Of a DNA stretch of 64,000 nt, positions 25,034 to 33,097 are shown in pieces. Numbering within the stretch: the stretch's first letter is position 1; every line of letters begins with the position of its first letter. The notes under the pieces are model-generated. The model made no database searches. It saw only the letters and a program-made list of their open reading frames with translations, and was not told the DNA's origin. This DNA comes from Lyngbya sp. CCAP 1446/10 (lineage in GTDB: Bacteria > Cyanobacteriota > Cyanobacteriia > Cyanobacteriales > Microcoleaceae), in the NCBI RefSeq assembly GCF_026130175.1, contig NZ_JAIGNI010000157.1:20232-84231 (forward strand), written 5' to 3'. The position numbers and the translations under genes were made by a program.

Positions 25034-26335
25034 TCAATCTCCTAAATCGCGTCCGATCGCTTCTGCAAGAATTGTAGCATCTGGCACGGGGTCTGGCGTG
25101 TAGTAGCCAGCGGCTTTTTTGGCGACGATTTCGACTTGTGCGTCTGCGGGAATCCAATCTTCGGGAATGGGGATGCGATCGACTACTTGAATGCCAGAAT
25201 TGATAATTGCATTGTATTTGAGATCGCTCATAGAAACTAAACTGTCAATGCGAGAGATCCCCAACCAGTGCAAAACATCTGGCATGAGTTCTTGAAACCG
25301 CATATCTTGAACTCCGGCGACACATTCAGTGCGAGTAAAATAGGCATCAGCGCGATCGCCACCTGCCTGCCGTTTTCTGGCATTGTACACCAAAAACTTA
25401 GTTACTTCCCCCAAAGCTCTGCCTTCCTTGCGGAAATAAACAACTACTCCAGAACCGCCAGATTGTGCCGTTTGGATGCAAATTTCAATCCCGTGTACCA
25501 AATAAGGACGGCAAGTGCAGATATCCGAACTAAACACGTCAGAACCGTTGCATTCATCATGTACCCGTACCGCCAACTGCTTCTGTGGGTCAGAAATATT
25601 CGCCACATCGCCAATAATATAAACCGTAGTTCCGCCAATTGGGGGCAAGAAAACGTGCAAATCCAGTCGCGTCACCAAATCCGAGAACATACCGCCTGTT
25701 TGCTCGAACAGGACACGGCGGAGAACACTTTCTTCAACACCGATCCGCCTCGCAATTCCCGGCAAATACCACACCGGATCGATCGCAATTTTAGTTACTG
25801 CTAAATTACCGCCTGCTTTGACTATTTTGCCATCAATTTGCACCCGCCCCTTAGCGATGGCATCTTGTAATTCCGGCATATTCATGTGAGCTTTAGTGAC
25901 AGCAATTGTCGGTCGAATATCGTATCCCTGCTGAGAAAATGAAGTATAAATTTCGCTAACCAAAGCCCCAAACGGATCGAGAGAAACAATCAAATTGCGA
26001 TCGCCCCAACTGGGATGTGGCCCAATGTTTGCGGCAGGAGATGTGTTGGTAAAATCGGGGCGGTGATCGGCTTGGAGTGCGCCGGAAGCAACTGCTAGCG
26101 CCCGATAAACAGAGTAGGAACCCGAATGAGTGCCGATCGCATTTCGGTGAGACAATTTACTGAGGCTGCCAATCACCGGCCCCCGTTTCAGGGGATCGAT
26201 TTCTCCCCAGTCAATGGGAATTGGTTTTGTGTCGGAACTGTCGGAATGAGATGTTAAAACTATATGCTTGGGTTTTGACACAGTTTTTGGGCTCTTGCTA
26301 TAGATTCTGCTGCTAGTTGAAAGCAAAATTGCCAT
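25034..26335 (-). CDS. URC1-type GTP cyclohydrolase II-like protein, uracil catabolism
   Basis: A 433-residue protein from ATG 26335; the frame remains open to 26431 but the extension is not protein-like. The C-terminal RibA-like domain shows VRVHDECNGSDVFSSDICTC with Cys ligands for zinc, then VVVYFRKEGRALGEVTKFLV, where RKEGRALGEVTK replaces the GHEGRGIGL of true GTP cyclohydrolase II. That variant and the long N-terminal region (PKHIVLTSHS...DWGEIDPLKRGPVIGSL) are hallmarks of URC1, not riboflavin synthesis. Adjacent URC4 and the divergent cytosine deaminase support a role in ring opening or recycling of uracil. It is the first gene of the operon with the cyclase and URC4. Confidence 0.87.
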   Translation of the reverse strand: MAILLSTSSRIYSKSPKTVSKPKHIVLTSHSDSSDTKPIPIDWGEIDPLKRGPVIGSLSKLSHRNAIGTHSGSYSVYRALAVASGALQADHRPDFTNTSPAANIGPHPSWGDRNLIVSLDPFGALVSEIYTSFSQQGYDIRPTIAVTKAHMNMPELQDAIAKGRVQIDGKIVKAGGNLAVTKIAIDPVWYLPGIARRIGVEESVLRRVLFEQTGGMFSDLVTRLDLHVFLPPIGGTTVYIIGDVANISDPQKQLAVRVHDECNGSDVFSSDICTCRPYLVHGIEICIQTAQSGGSGVVVYFRKEGRALGEVTKFLVYNARKRQAGGDRADAYFTRTECVAGVQDMRFQELMPDVLHWLGISRIDSLVSMSDLKYNAIINSGIQVVDRIPIPEDWIPADAQVEIVAKKAAGYYTPDPVPDATILAEAIGRDLGD

Positions 26336-26679
26336 TTGAAGCAGTGATTTATGATAGCAACAGGATTCAGGCTTTGGAAGTATTCGGCATAGCAAAACTG
26401 GTGGCGCTGACTGGCGCGTTTTTCTCAACAATCTAAAAATTTTGCATTTGTGGTTCAGGGCTGGGGCTGCATTGCTAATATAAAAGCTACATATTTAACC
26501 TAATTTTATATGGCAATCTTATTTGATTTGTCAATAATACTTTTTAAAATAACCGCAGAGGACTCAGAACGAAAAAAGAGGCAAACAGGGAAAGAGAAAT
26601 ATTCACAATTTCTGCAAGGGGTGCTATAGTTAGAACTGGTAGCGCTGAATTTTTAAGAAAATACTAACTCACAAATTTA
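26336..26679. promoter_or_regulatory. Divergent promoter region between URC1 and the cytosine deaminase gene
   Basis: These 344 bases separate divergent transcription units of one pathway, so they should hold both promoters and any shared operator. The middle (26480-26560) is AT-rich. I see no clear CRP-type TGTGA-N6-TCACA palindrome. Confidence 0.35.
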
Positions 26680-28065
26680 ATGTTGCCAAGTACATCTAAT
26701 TATTTGCTCAAAAATGGTCGCGTACCCGCGTCTCTTCTAGAGATGAAATCGATCGCCCCTAACGCTATTACTGTCCCAACTAGACAAGCTGAGAACGGTT
26801 TTTGTGCGGTGGATGTGGAAATTGCAGCGGGTACGATCGCCCAAATCATCCCCACAGGTACGGAATCTTTATCCCAACTTCGAGATATCCCAGTTGTAGA
26901 TTTGCACGGTGGCTTAGTTTTCCCGTGTTTTGTCGATATGCACACGCATTTAGACAAAGGACACATTTGGGAACGATCGCCAAATCCCGATGGAACTTTT
27001 GCCAGTGCGATCGAAGCAGTGGGGGCTGACGCTCAAAAAAACTGGAATGCAGACGATGTTTACCGGCGGATGCAGTTCGGCCTTAAGTGCAGCTACGCCC
27101 ACGGAACCAAGGCGATCCGCACTCACATCGACAGCGGAGGGGAACAGGCAACCGTTAGTTTAGCAGTATTTGCAGCATTGCAAGCCGAATGGCGCGATCG
27201 GCTAATCTTGCAAGCAGTTTCCCTAGTTTCCCTCGACTATTACCTAACACCAGCCGGCGAAAAATTAGCAGACAAAATTGCCCAAATCGGCGGCATTCTA
27301 GGCGGAGTCGCCTACATGAACCCGGATTTAGGCAAACAACTCGATCGCGTTTTCAGCTTAGCCAAAGAACGCGGTTTAAACCTCGACTTCCACACCGACG
27401 AAACCGACGATCCAGAATCAGTAACACTGCGGGAAGTCGCAAAAACCGCAATTCGCCATGAATTTGTAGGTCAAATAATCTGCGGACATTGCTGTAGTTT
27501 AGCCGTACAACCGCCCGAATTAGTAACAGAAACCATCGCCTTAGTCAAGAAAGCAAATATTGGGATTGTCAGCTTACCGATGTGCAACCTTTATTTGCAA
27601 GACAGACAATCTGGGCGTACACCGCGCTGGCGGGGAGTGACCCTGATCCACGAACTCAAAACAGCAGGAATTCTCGTCACAGTTGCTAGCGATAACTGTC
27701 GCGATCCGTTTTACGGATTTGGCGATCACGATGTTTTAGAAGTCTTTAATATGTCAGTCCGCATTGCCCATTTAGACAGGCCTTGGGAAGATTGGCCGCG
27801 CACAGTCACCACAACATCAGCAGATTTAATGGGATTGCCGAATGTAGGACGAATAGGAGTTGGTTTACCCGCAGACTTGATTTTGTTTAAGGCGCGGAAT
27901 TTCAGCGAATTGTTATCTAGGTCACAGCGCGATCGCACAGTTTTGCGGCAGGGTAGAGAAATTGATACAACTTTGCCGGATTACCGCGAACTAGACGATT
28001 TGTTGCAGGAAGACTCGGCGGTTGAAACCGCGTCTACACAAACAAAACCCGCCGACGCGGGTTGA
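26680..28065 (+). CDS. codA: Cytosine deaminase family amidohydrolase
   Basis: A 461-residue metal-dependent hydrolase. Metal ligands are visible: FVDMHTHLDKGHIW (first His pair), LNLDFHTDETDD (His), IICGHCCSLA (His) and TVASDNCRDPFYGFGDHDVL (Asp). The FHTDE..D and SDNxRDPF motifs are those of CodA, which converts cytosine to uracil and ammonia. It lies divergent to the URC operon, which would consume the uracil. The true enzyme ends around residue 443. The last ~18 residues (EDSAVETASTQTKPADAG) and the stop come from the 94-bp genomic repeat that follows, and the same tail occurs on the SPFH protein at 46620. Confidence 0.9.
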   Translation: MLPSTSNYLLKNGRVPASLLEMKSIAPNAITVPTRQAENGFCAVDVEIAAGTIAQIIPTGTESLSQLRDIPVVDLHGGLVFPCFVDMHTHLDKGHIWERSPNPDGTFASAIEAVGADAQKNWNADDVYRRMQFGLKCSYAHGTKAIRTHIDSGGEQATVSLAVFAALQAEWRDRLILQAVSLVSLDYYLTPAGEKLADKIAQIGGILGGVAYMNPDLGKQLDRVFSLAKERGLNLDFHTDETDDPESVTLREVAKTAIRHEFVGQIICGHCCSLAVQPPELVTETIALVKKANIGIVSLPMCNLYLQDRQSGRTPRWRGVTLIHELKTAGILVTVASDNCRDPFYGFGDHDVLEVFNMSVRIAHLDRPWEDWPRTVTTTSADLMGLPNVGRIGVGLPADLILFKARNFSELLSRSQRDRTVLRQGREIDTTLPDYRELDDLLQEDSAVETASTQTKPADAG

Positions 28066-28545
28066 AGAAGACTCGGCGGTTAACATTATTTGATCTTCTT
28101 CTGAAGACTCGGCGGTTTCAACCGCTTCTATACAAACAAAACCCGCCGACGCGGGTTGAAGAAGACTCGGCGGTTGAAATTATTTGATCTTCTTCAGAAG
28201 ATTCGGCGGTTTCAACCGCGTCTACACAAACAAAACCCGCCGACGCGGGTTGAAGAAAACTCGGCGGTTGAAATTATTTGATCTTCTTCTGAAGACTCGG
28301 CGGTTTCAACCGCGTCTACACAAACAAAACCCGCCGACGCGGGTTGAAGAAGACTCGGCGGTTGAAATTATTTGATCTTCTTCTGAAGACTCGGCGGTTG
28401 AAACCGCGTCTACACAAACAAAACCCGCCGACGCGGGTTGAAGAAAACTCTGCGGTTGAAATTATTTGATCTTCTTCTGAAGACTCGGCGGTTGAAACCG
28501 CCGTCTTCGTTTTTGTAGACGCGGTTTCAACCGCCGTCTCATCTT
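28013..28545. repeat. 94-bp tandem repeat array (five periods)
   Basis: The core CCCGCCGACGCGGG recurs at 28048, 28142, 28236, 28330 and 28424, exactly 94 bases apart. Each unit combines palindromes (GGCGGTTgAAACCGC; AACCCGCCGACGCGGGTT), CTACACAAACAAAA and ATTTGATCTTCTTCTGAAGA. The first copy overlaps the 3' end of codA. There are no unique spacers, so it is not a CRISPR array. The same sequence family appears at 46620-46670, 55122-55275 and 62356-62831. Confidence 0.95.
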
Positions 28546-28604
28546 GTCAATTGACAACAGATTTGATATAAATATAAACGCTGATGCGATCGAGGATGTT
28601 TGAA

Positions 28605-29279
28605 GTGAAAGCAGTTATTTTATTGTCGGGAGGGCTGGATTCCTCAACAGTTTTATATCAAGCCAAAGCCGACGGCTGCGAGTGTTACGCGATTTCCTTT
28701 GACTACCAACAAAGACATCGGCGGGAGTTGGATTCGGCACGGGCGATCGCACTTTCAGCCCACATTAAAGCGCATCAGGTGGTAAACTTTGACTTGACGC
28801 TGTGGGGCGGTTCGGCTTTGACGGATAATGAGATGGAATTGCCGATCGATCGCAACCTTGCAGAAATGTCGCAAAACATCCCCATTACCTACGTTCCAGC
28901 TAGAAATACGATTTTTCTCAGTTTTGCCCTCGCCTACGCCGAAACCCTAGGAGCTCAGAGGATTTACATCGGTGTCAACGCTTTAGATTATTCCGGCTAT
29001 CCCGACTGTCGCCTCGATTACATCCAAGCAATGCAGGAAGTCTTTCGCTTAGGAACCAAGCAGGGAAGAGAAGGAGAAGCTATTAAGATTTTCACACCTT
29101 TGATCGAACTTAAAAAAACAGAAATTATTGAATTGGGGAACAATTTGGGAGTGCCTTGGGAGCAAACTTGGTCTTGTTATGCAGGCGGCAAAAGTGCGTG
29201 CGGTGTTTGCGATTCTTGTCGGCTGCGGCTGGCTGCTTTTGAGGAATTGGGGTTGAAAGATCCCGTGCCTTACGGTTAA
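28605..29279 (+). CDS. queC: 7-cyano-7-deazaguanine synthase
   Basis: A 224-residue enzyme that converts 7-carboxy-7-deazaguanine and ammonia to preQ0 with ATP, in the queuosine pathway. The N-terminal loop KAVILLSGGLDSSTVLYQA is the ATP pyrophosphatase motif. YAISFDYQQRHRRELDSA, ITYVPARNTIFLSFALAYAE and the C-terminal zinc site CYAGG...CGVCDSCRLRLAAF are all present. The start chosen is GTG 28605, with GAGG nine bases upstream; ATG 28596 and ATG 28584 are in frame but poorly spaced. No other queuosine gene is in the window. Confidence 0.93.
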   Translation: MKAVILLSGGLDSSTVLYQAKADGCECYAISFDYQQRHRRELDSARAIALSAHIKAHQVVNFDLTLWGGSALTDNEMELPIDRNLAEMSQNIPITYVPARNTIFLSFALAYAETLGAQRIYIGVNALDYSGYPDCRLDYIQAMQEVFRLGTKQGREGEAIKIFTPLIELKKTEIIELGNNLGVPWEQTWSCYAGGKSACGVCDSCRLRLAAFEELGLKDPVPYG

Positions 29280-29414
29280 ACATAACTTGCGCGCGACGGC
29301 CCAGAAACCTGGTTTTTTCGAGCCTCTTCGCTGCCGCTGAATTTGCGCCCCAAAGGTGCAACGTTAGATGATTTAGTAGGCGGCGACTTCGAGCGAGTAG
29401 ATTATGTAGGCGTT

Positions 29415-29531
29415 GGGAGCATCTCAGTTTTGCATTTGAGTGCGAGCGTCCCCGCTCGCGAGTACAATACGCGAGCGGGGACGCTCGCACTATCATAAAA
29501 AAAATGCTTTTTGCAAAACTGAGATGCTCCC
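29415..29531. mobile_element. 117-bp element with 20-bp perfect terminal inverted repeats
   Basis: GGGAGCATCTCAGTTTTGCA at 29415-29434 is exactly inverted at 29512-29531. Inside lies a second palindrome, GTGCGAGCGTCCCCGCTCGCG facing its complement (29440-29490, cited in part). There is no coding capacity. No clean target-site duplication is visible at the edges. It is typical of a non-autonomous MITE-like repeat. Confidence 0.75.
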
Positions 29532-29552
29532 TCGGCATTAACTAAAAGATTC

Positions 29553-31028
29553 TTAACTAGACAATCTCGCGCCTCCTCTCAACCCGCTATTCGATCGCCC
29601 TTTCGCCACAACTTCCCCGCCCGCAGCGACAATTTCACCCAAAATATCGCCAGCAGTCGCATCCAGCAACTGAATTTGAATTTGATCCAAGCGGGGCCCG
29701 ATCGCCGAAACCACCGTAAGTTCCGCATTGTCGCCGCGCCAAACTTCCCCAACAGCCGGCATTCTTTGCAACTGATAGCTCAGAAAACCTCCGATAGTCT
29801 GATATTCGTCAGCTACCGGCAAATCCAAATTCAATATTTGATTCACATCATCTACATTTAACTGCGCTTGCACTAAAAAAGTGCGATCGTCCAATACTTG
29901 CAAAGCTATTTCTTTACTGTCAGGCGACTGGTAAGTGCGCCCGATAATTTCGGCGATCAAATCCCTCAGTGTGACTAACCCGGAAATGCCGCCAAATTCA
30001 TCAACTACGATCGCAATTTCTTCCGACGAACTCTGCATCAAAGGCAGCAATTCCCCCAGCAGCATCATCTCCGGCACAAACCTCACCGCACCCATCCAAG
30101 TTACAATTTCCGTGTCGGGAGATAGCAAACCTTCAGCTAGAGGTTTTGCAAGTTGTTTGAAACCAATAATGCCAATAATATCGTCTAAAGAATCTCCCGT
30201 CACGGGATAGAGGGAATGGTTGGAAATTGCCATTTCGTCGAGCAAAGTTTGAAAGGTAGCCGTCTTGGAAAGTGCGATAATGCTCGGCCTCGGCACCATC
30301 ACTTCTTCTACCCAAACTTCGCCAAATTCAAACACGTTATTGAGCAGTTCTCGCTCTTCTGCTTCCAAGCCGCTTGATTCGCTGGAAGTAGCTATAATTA
30401 ATTGCAGTTCTTTGGGAGTAACTGGCCGGTGTTTGAGGTCGTATTCGATTCCCGCAAACCGCAAGAGCGATCGAGTGGATTGATTGAGAAACGACACAAA
30501 GGGATTGAACAAACGAGAAATTAATAAACTTGGAGGCCCTAAACTTCTGGCTAGCTGTTCGGAATAAAGTAACGCTACAGATTTCGGAAACAGTTCGCCG
30601 AGTACGATTTGTAGGTAAGCTAGCAGGAAAAAAGTTACTATTGATATTCCCAAAGAATGGGCGAGAGCCGACTTGATGTAAAGTGGCAGCGGCAAACTGG
30701 CGATCGACATTCGGACTAGCACGGCGATCGTATCTTCCCCAATCCAGCCGAGAGCTAAACTAGAAAGAGTGATTCCCAACTGCATTGTTGAGAGCAATCG
30801 CTCGATACTTTTCTGCAAAGATTGAACAGTTAGAGCTGCAATGTCGCCAGCCTCGACTAACTGATTGATGCGCGATCGGCGTACCGTCACCATCGAAAAC
30901 TCAGCCGCTACAAAAAAAGCATTGATTGCAATCAGCAGCAGCACTGACAGCAACCGCGACAGCACCTCTGTCGGAGTCATCGCGGGTAAATCAGCTATCT
31001 CCTGCACTCTCGCCCCTAAAAGTGACAC
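29553..31028 (-). CDS. CNNM (DUF21)-CBS-CorC transporter-associated protein
   Basis: A 491-residue membrane protein of the HlyC/CorC family. The N-terminal CNNM/DUF21 domain (~20-205) has about four membrane segments and the signature AAEFSMVTVRRSRINQLVE and LGELFPKSVAL. Two CBS motifs follow (~215-335: VEEVMVPRPSIIALSKTATF; IAIVVDEFGGISGLVTLRDL). A C-terminal CorC_HlyC domain (~350-440) has LNVDDVNQILNLDLP and TIGGFLSYQLQRMPAVGE. These proteins are linked to magnesium or cobalt efflux and stress; 'hemolysin' is a historical name. About 50 low-complexity residues close the chain. It forms a minus-strand pair with the gene at 31097 (68-base gap). Confidence 0.9.
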   Translation of the reverse strand: MSLLGARVQEIADLPAMTPTEVLSRLLSVLLLIAINAFFVAAEFSMVTVRRSRINQLVEAGDIAALTVQSLQKSIERLLSTMQLGITLSSLALGWIGEDTIAVLVRMSIASLPLPLYIKSALAHSLGISIVTFFLLAYLQIVLGELFPKSVALLYSEQLARSLGPPSLLISRLFNPFVSFLNQSTRSLLRFAGIEYDLKHRPVTPKELQLIIATSSESSGLEAEERELLNNVFEFGEVWVEEVMVPRPSIIALSKTATFQTLLDEMAISNHSLYPVTGDSLDDIIGIIGFKQLAKPLAEGLLSPDTEIVTWMGAVRFVPEMMLLGELLPLMQSSSEEIAIVVDEFGGISGLVTLRDLIAEIIGRTYQSPDSKEIALQVLDDRTFLVQAQLNVDDVNQILNLDLPVADEYQTIGGFLSYQLQRMPAVGEVWRGDNAELTVVSAIGPRLDQIQIQLLDATAGDILGEIVAAGGEVVAKGRSNSGLRGGARLSS

Positions 31029-31096
31029 AATGCTCCCTAGAACAACTTTCTCGATCGAACCTGAGAATCGGTCTGGAGGTTTTGCTCCTGATTGTC

Positions 31097-31789
31097 TTAC
31101 TTCGCCACTGGAATGCCAGATATTTGCAACTGGAGTTTTTGACCTGGATAATCTGTCAATGTCAGCGAAACTTCTTTAGCATTTTCCAGCAAAGCTGTGG
31201 GAATACTCACCGTACCGTAATACACCTGCCCGTTGGGGGGCAGTTCCGCCGGCAAATCCTCGGCAGTCGCCGAAAGGGCCCGCCCTTGATTGTCAGTGAC
31301 GTTCAAGAAACTGTAGAGAAACCTCACAGCTTGGGAACCTTCGTTTTTCATGCTCACGTCTAGCAGCATGGAGTTGCTGCGCTGACTGGTGGCGCTTACT
31401 TCCAGAGTTACTCCCCCATCGCGACTGTTCAGCGGAAACTTGGCGCTGACATTTGGCGTGGCTGTTTTTTTAGCTGTGGCTGATTTAGAGCTTGCCTTGT
31501 CTGCTTTAGTATTTGCCCCGACCGTTTTTTTGTCAGGATCGCGACCTTCTATCCGCGCTTTGACGGTTTTGAGAATGTCTGTTTCTTTCAAAATGCTCAC
31601 TTGCTCTTTGCTAGCGGCAGTTCCCTGCTTGCCAGTGCCAGCATTGTTGCTGGGGCGAACATCGGGTTGAGTCGTTCCTTTCAAGGCTTCGCGACCTGTA
31701 GTAAATCCCAAAACAGAACTCGTCACACCTGCTCCAAACATTAGAGTTAGCAGAATTAGAGTCAGCACTACTGTTGAATTCACTGCCAT
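31097..31789 (-). CDS. Membrane-anchored protein of unknown function
   Basis: A 230-residue protein. Residues ~6-30 (TVVLTLILLTLMFGAGVTSS) form a membrane anchor or uncleaved signal. Residues ~35-115 are a Lys/Ala/Thr-rich low-complexity linker. The C-terminal ~110 residues form a beta-sandwich-like domain (GGVTLEVSATSQRSNSMLLD, KNEGSQAVRFLYSFLNVTD, LPPNGQVYYGTVSIP, VSLTLTDYPGQKLQLQISG), similar in style to extracellular DUF4352-type domains. It precedes the CNNM/CorC gene, so they may share a transcript. No function can be given. Confidence 0.65.
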   Translation of the reverse strand: MAVNSTVVLTLILLTLMFGAGVTSSVLGFTTGREALKGTTQPDVRPSNNAGTGKQGTAASKEQVSILKETDILKTVKARIEGRDPDKKTVGANTKADKASSKSATAKKTATPNVSAKFPLNSRDGGVTLEVSATSQRSNSMLLDVSMKNEGSQAVRFLYSFLNVTDNQGRALSATAEDLPAELPPNGQVYYGTVSIPTALLENAKEVSLTLTDYPGQKLQLQISGIPVAK

Positions 31790-31976
31790 TGCCTATAATT
31801 TTATGCCGAGGGAATAGAAACTGCTTTGTCCGGTCGATCGGTCGTCGGCACATTGGCGTTCCAGGCGATCGGGACTCAACAGATCTAAAGATTTTGATTT
31901 TTGTTCTATAGTTCTAGCACGGACTGGGAAATTATGTTATTATTGATTTTCAGTTGGATCGAACAAATCGATTTAA

Positions 31977-32049
31977 CGGCAGTTGGCCGAGCGGTTTAGG
32001 CAGCGAACTCATAATTCGCCCCAGGCAGGTTCAACTCCTGCACTGCCGA
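31977..32049 (+). tRNA. tRNA with anticodon CAT, probably tRNA-Ile2 (lysidine type) or elongator tRNA-Met
   Basis: A 73-nt cloverleaf: acceptor CGGCAGT/ACTGCCG with discriminator A, D arm GCC...GGC, anticodon arm GCGAA-CTCATAA-TTCGC, and T arm GCAGG-TTCAACT-CCTGC. No CCA is encoded. It is not the initiator, as it lacks the three G-C pairs in the anticodon stem. The AACTCATAATT loop context resembles chloroplast tRNA-Ile(CAU), whose C34 is modified to lysidine by TilS, so Ile2 is preferred over Met. Confidence 0.9.
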
Positions 32050-32084
32050 TTTTCATTGAATCAAGACGCTCCGCGCGTGGGCCC

Positions 32085-32197
32085 AAAACCCGGTTTCTTC
32101 TCTGATACCAGTTCTGGCTCCCGTGGGGCTAGAAACCGGGTTTATACGAAAAATTTGTGACGAGTCACGAAAAATATAGGAAGAAACCCGGTTTCTG
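32085..32197. repeat. Three AAACCCGGTTTCT palindromes downstream of the tRNA
   Basis: AAACCCGGTTTCTT (32085), AGAAACCGGGTTTAT (32131) and AGAAACCCGGTTTCT (32182) are copies of a palindromic repeat. Pairing between them could terminate transcription leaving the tRNA. Confidence 0.6.
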
Positions 32198-32294
32198 AGG
32201 CTAGGGGGCGATCGCGATCTCCTGAGATGGATCGCGATCTCTTAAGCTCGCACGCTCACTCCCAAAATTATGATTCCGATCGTTGGTCAACATA

Positions 32295-32828
32295 TCAACC
32301 CTTAATCAATTCCACTCCGTAGCGCCCATCGTACTCTTGAACGTAAACCTTAACTTGTTCTTCCTTTGCAGTCGGCAACTTTTTACCCGTAAAATCCGGC
32401 TGAATCGGTACTTCTCGGTGGCCGCGATCGACTAATACCGCCAACCAAATTTTCTCCGGCCGCCCGTAATCGTTTACCGCATTCAAAGCCGCTCGAATTG
32501 TTCTACCTTTATATATAACGTCATCTACCAACACCACCGTTTTGCCAGTCAAATCGAAAGGAATTTCTGTTTTAGCCGGTGTTCGCATCGCAACTCGATC
32601 CAAGTCATCTCGGTAAAAGGTAATATCCAAAGCGCCCACCGGTACTTTGACTTGTTCGAGGACTTCAATTTGAGCTGCCAACATTTGAGCTAGCGGCACT
32701 CCTCTAGTATGAATTCCCAACAGCACTAACTCCGAGGGAGCCCCTGATTTTTCGACAATCTGGGAAGCGACGCGGGTGAGAGTTCGCCTCACTTCATCCG
32801 GGGATAAAATTTTGATAATTTTAGTCAT
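32295..32828 (-). CDS. pyrR: Bifunctional pyr operon regulator/uracil phosphoribosyltransferase PyrR
   Basis: A 177-residue type I phosphoribosyltransferase. It has the PRPP loop [20 protein letters not shown], the PyrR signature [20 protein letters not shown] and the RNA-binding face residues [14 protein letters not shown] upstream. PyrR binds pyr mRNA with UMP to attenuate transcription and also makes UMP from uracil and PRPP. No pyr biosynthetic gene is adjacent and no attenuator was recognised. Its salvage activity could feed the URC locus 6 kb away, because no separate upp is seen. The ATG at 32828 follows a gene-free stretch with poor repeats (GATTTGAGATTTG). Confidence 0.93.
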   Translation of the reverse strand: MTKIIKILSPDEVRRTLTRVASQIVEKSGAPSELVLLGIHTRGVPLAQMLAAQIEVLEQVKVPVGALDITFYRDDLDRVAMRTPAKTEIPFDLTGKTVVLVDDVIYKGRTIRAALNAVNDYGRPEKIWLAVLVDRGHREVPIQPDFTGKKLPTAKEEQVKVYVQEYDGRYGVELIKG

Positions 32829-33097
32829 TGCTTGCTGGGAGCTAATGGTTGGCTGTTGGCGAATCGAAGAATTTGAGATTTGGGATTTGAGATTTGAGAT
32901 TGACTCGACAAATTAATCTGAGGGTTGGAACAATTTTAGATGTGAGACTTCGGCGTGAGTGCGAGCGTCGAACGATTTTAGATTTTAGATTGACTTGATA
33001 GATGAATCTGGGGGTGGGAACTACTAACGTCAAAACTTTTTGGGATCTGGCAGACTCCTGTCGGAGGGCTGTATCTGTCTGCGGGTGAGGTCAGCAG

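Noticed and set aside
25034..26335. Riboflavin-synthesis GTP cyclohydrolase II (ribA)
   Set aside because: The active-site region reads RKEGRALGEVTK and the neighbours are URC4 and cytosine deaminase, so URC1 fits better.
28013..28545. Possible CRISPR array
   Set aside because: The whole 94-bp unit is conserved between copies, so there are no spacers, and no cas genes are nearby.
29125..29538. 137-codon minus-strand frame
   Set aside because: It runs antisense through queC and across the MITE-like element, with no protein-like composition.
32842..33033. 63-codon minus-strand frame upstream of pyrR
   Set aside because: Its sequence derives from simple GATTTGAGATTTG repeats.
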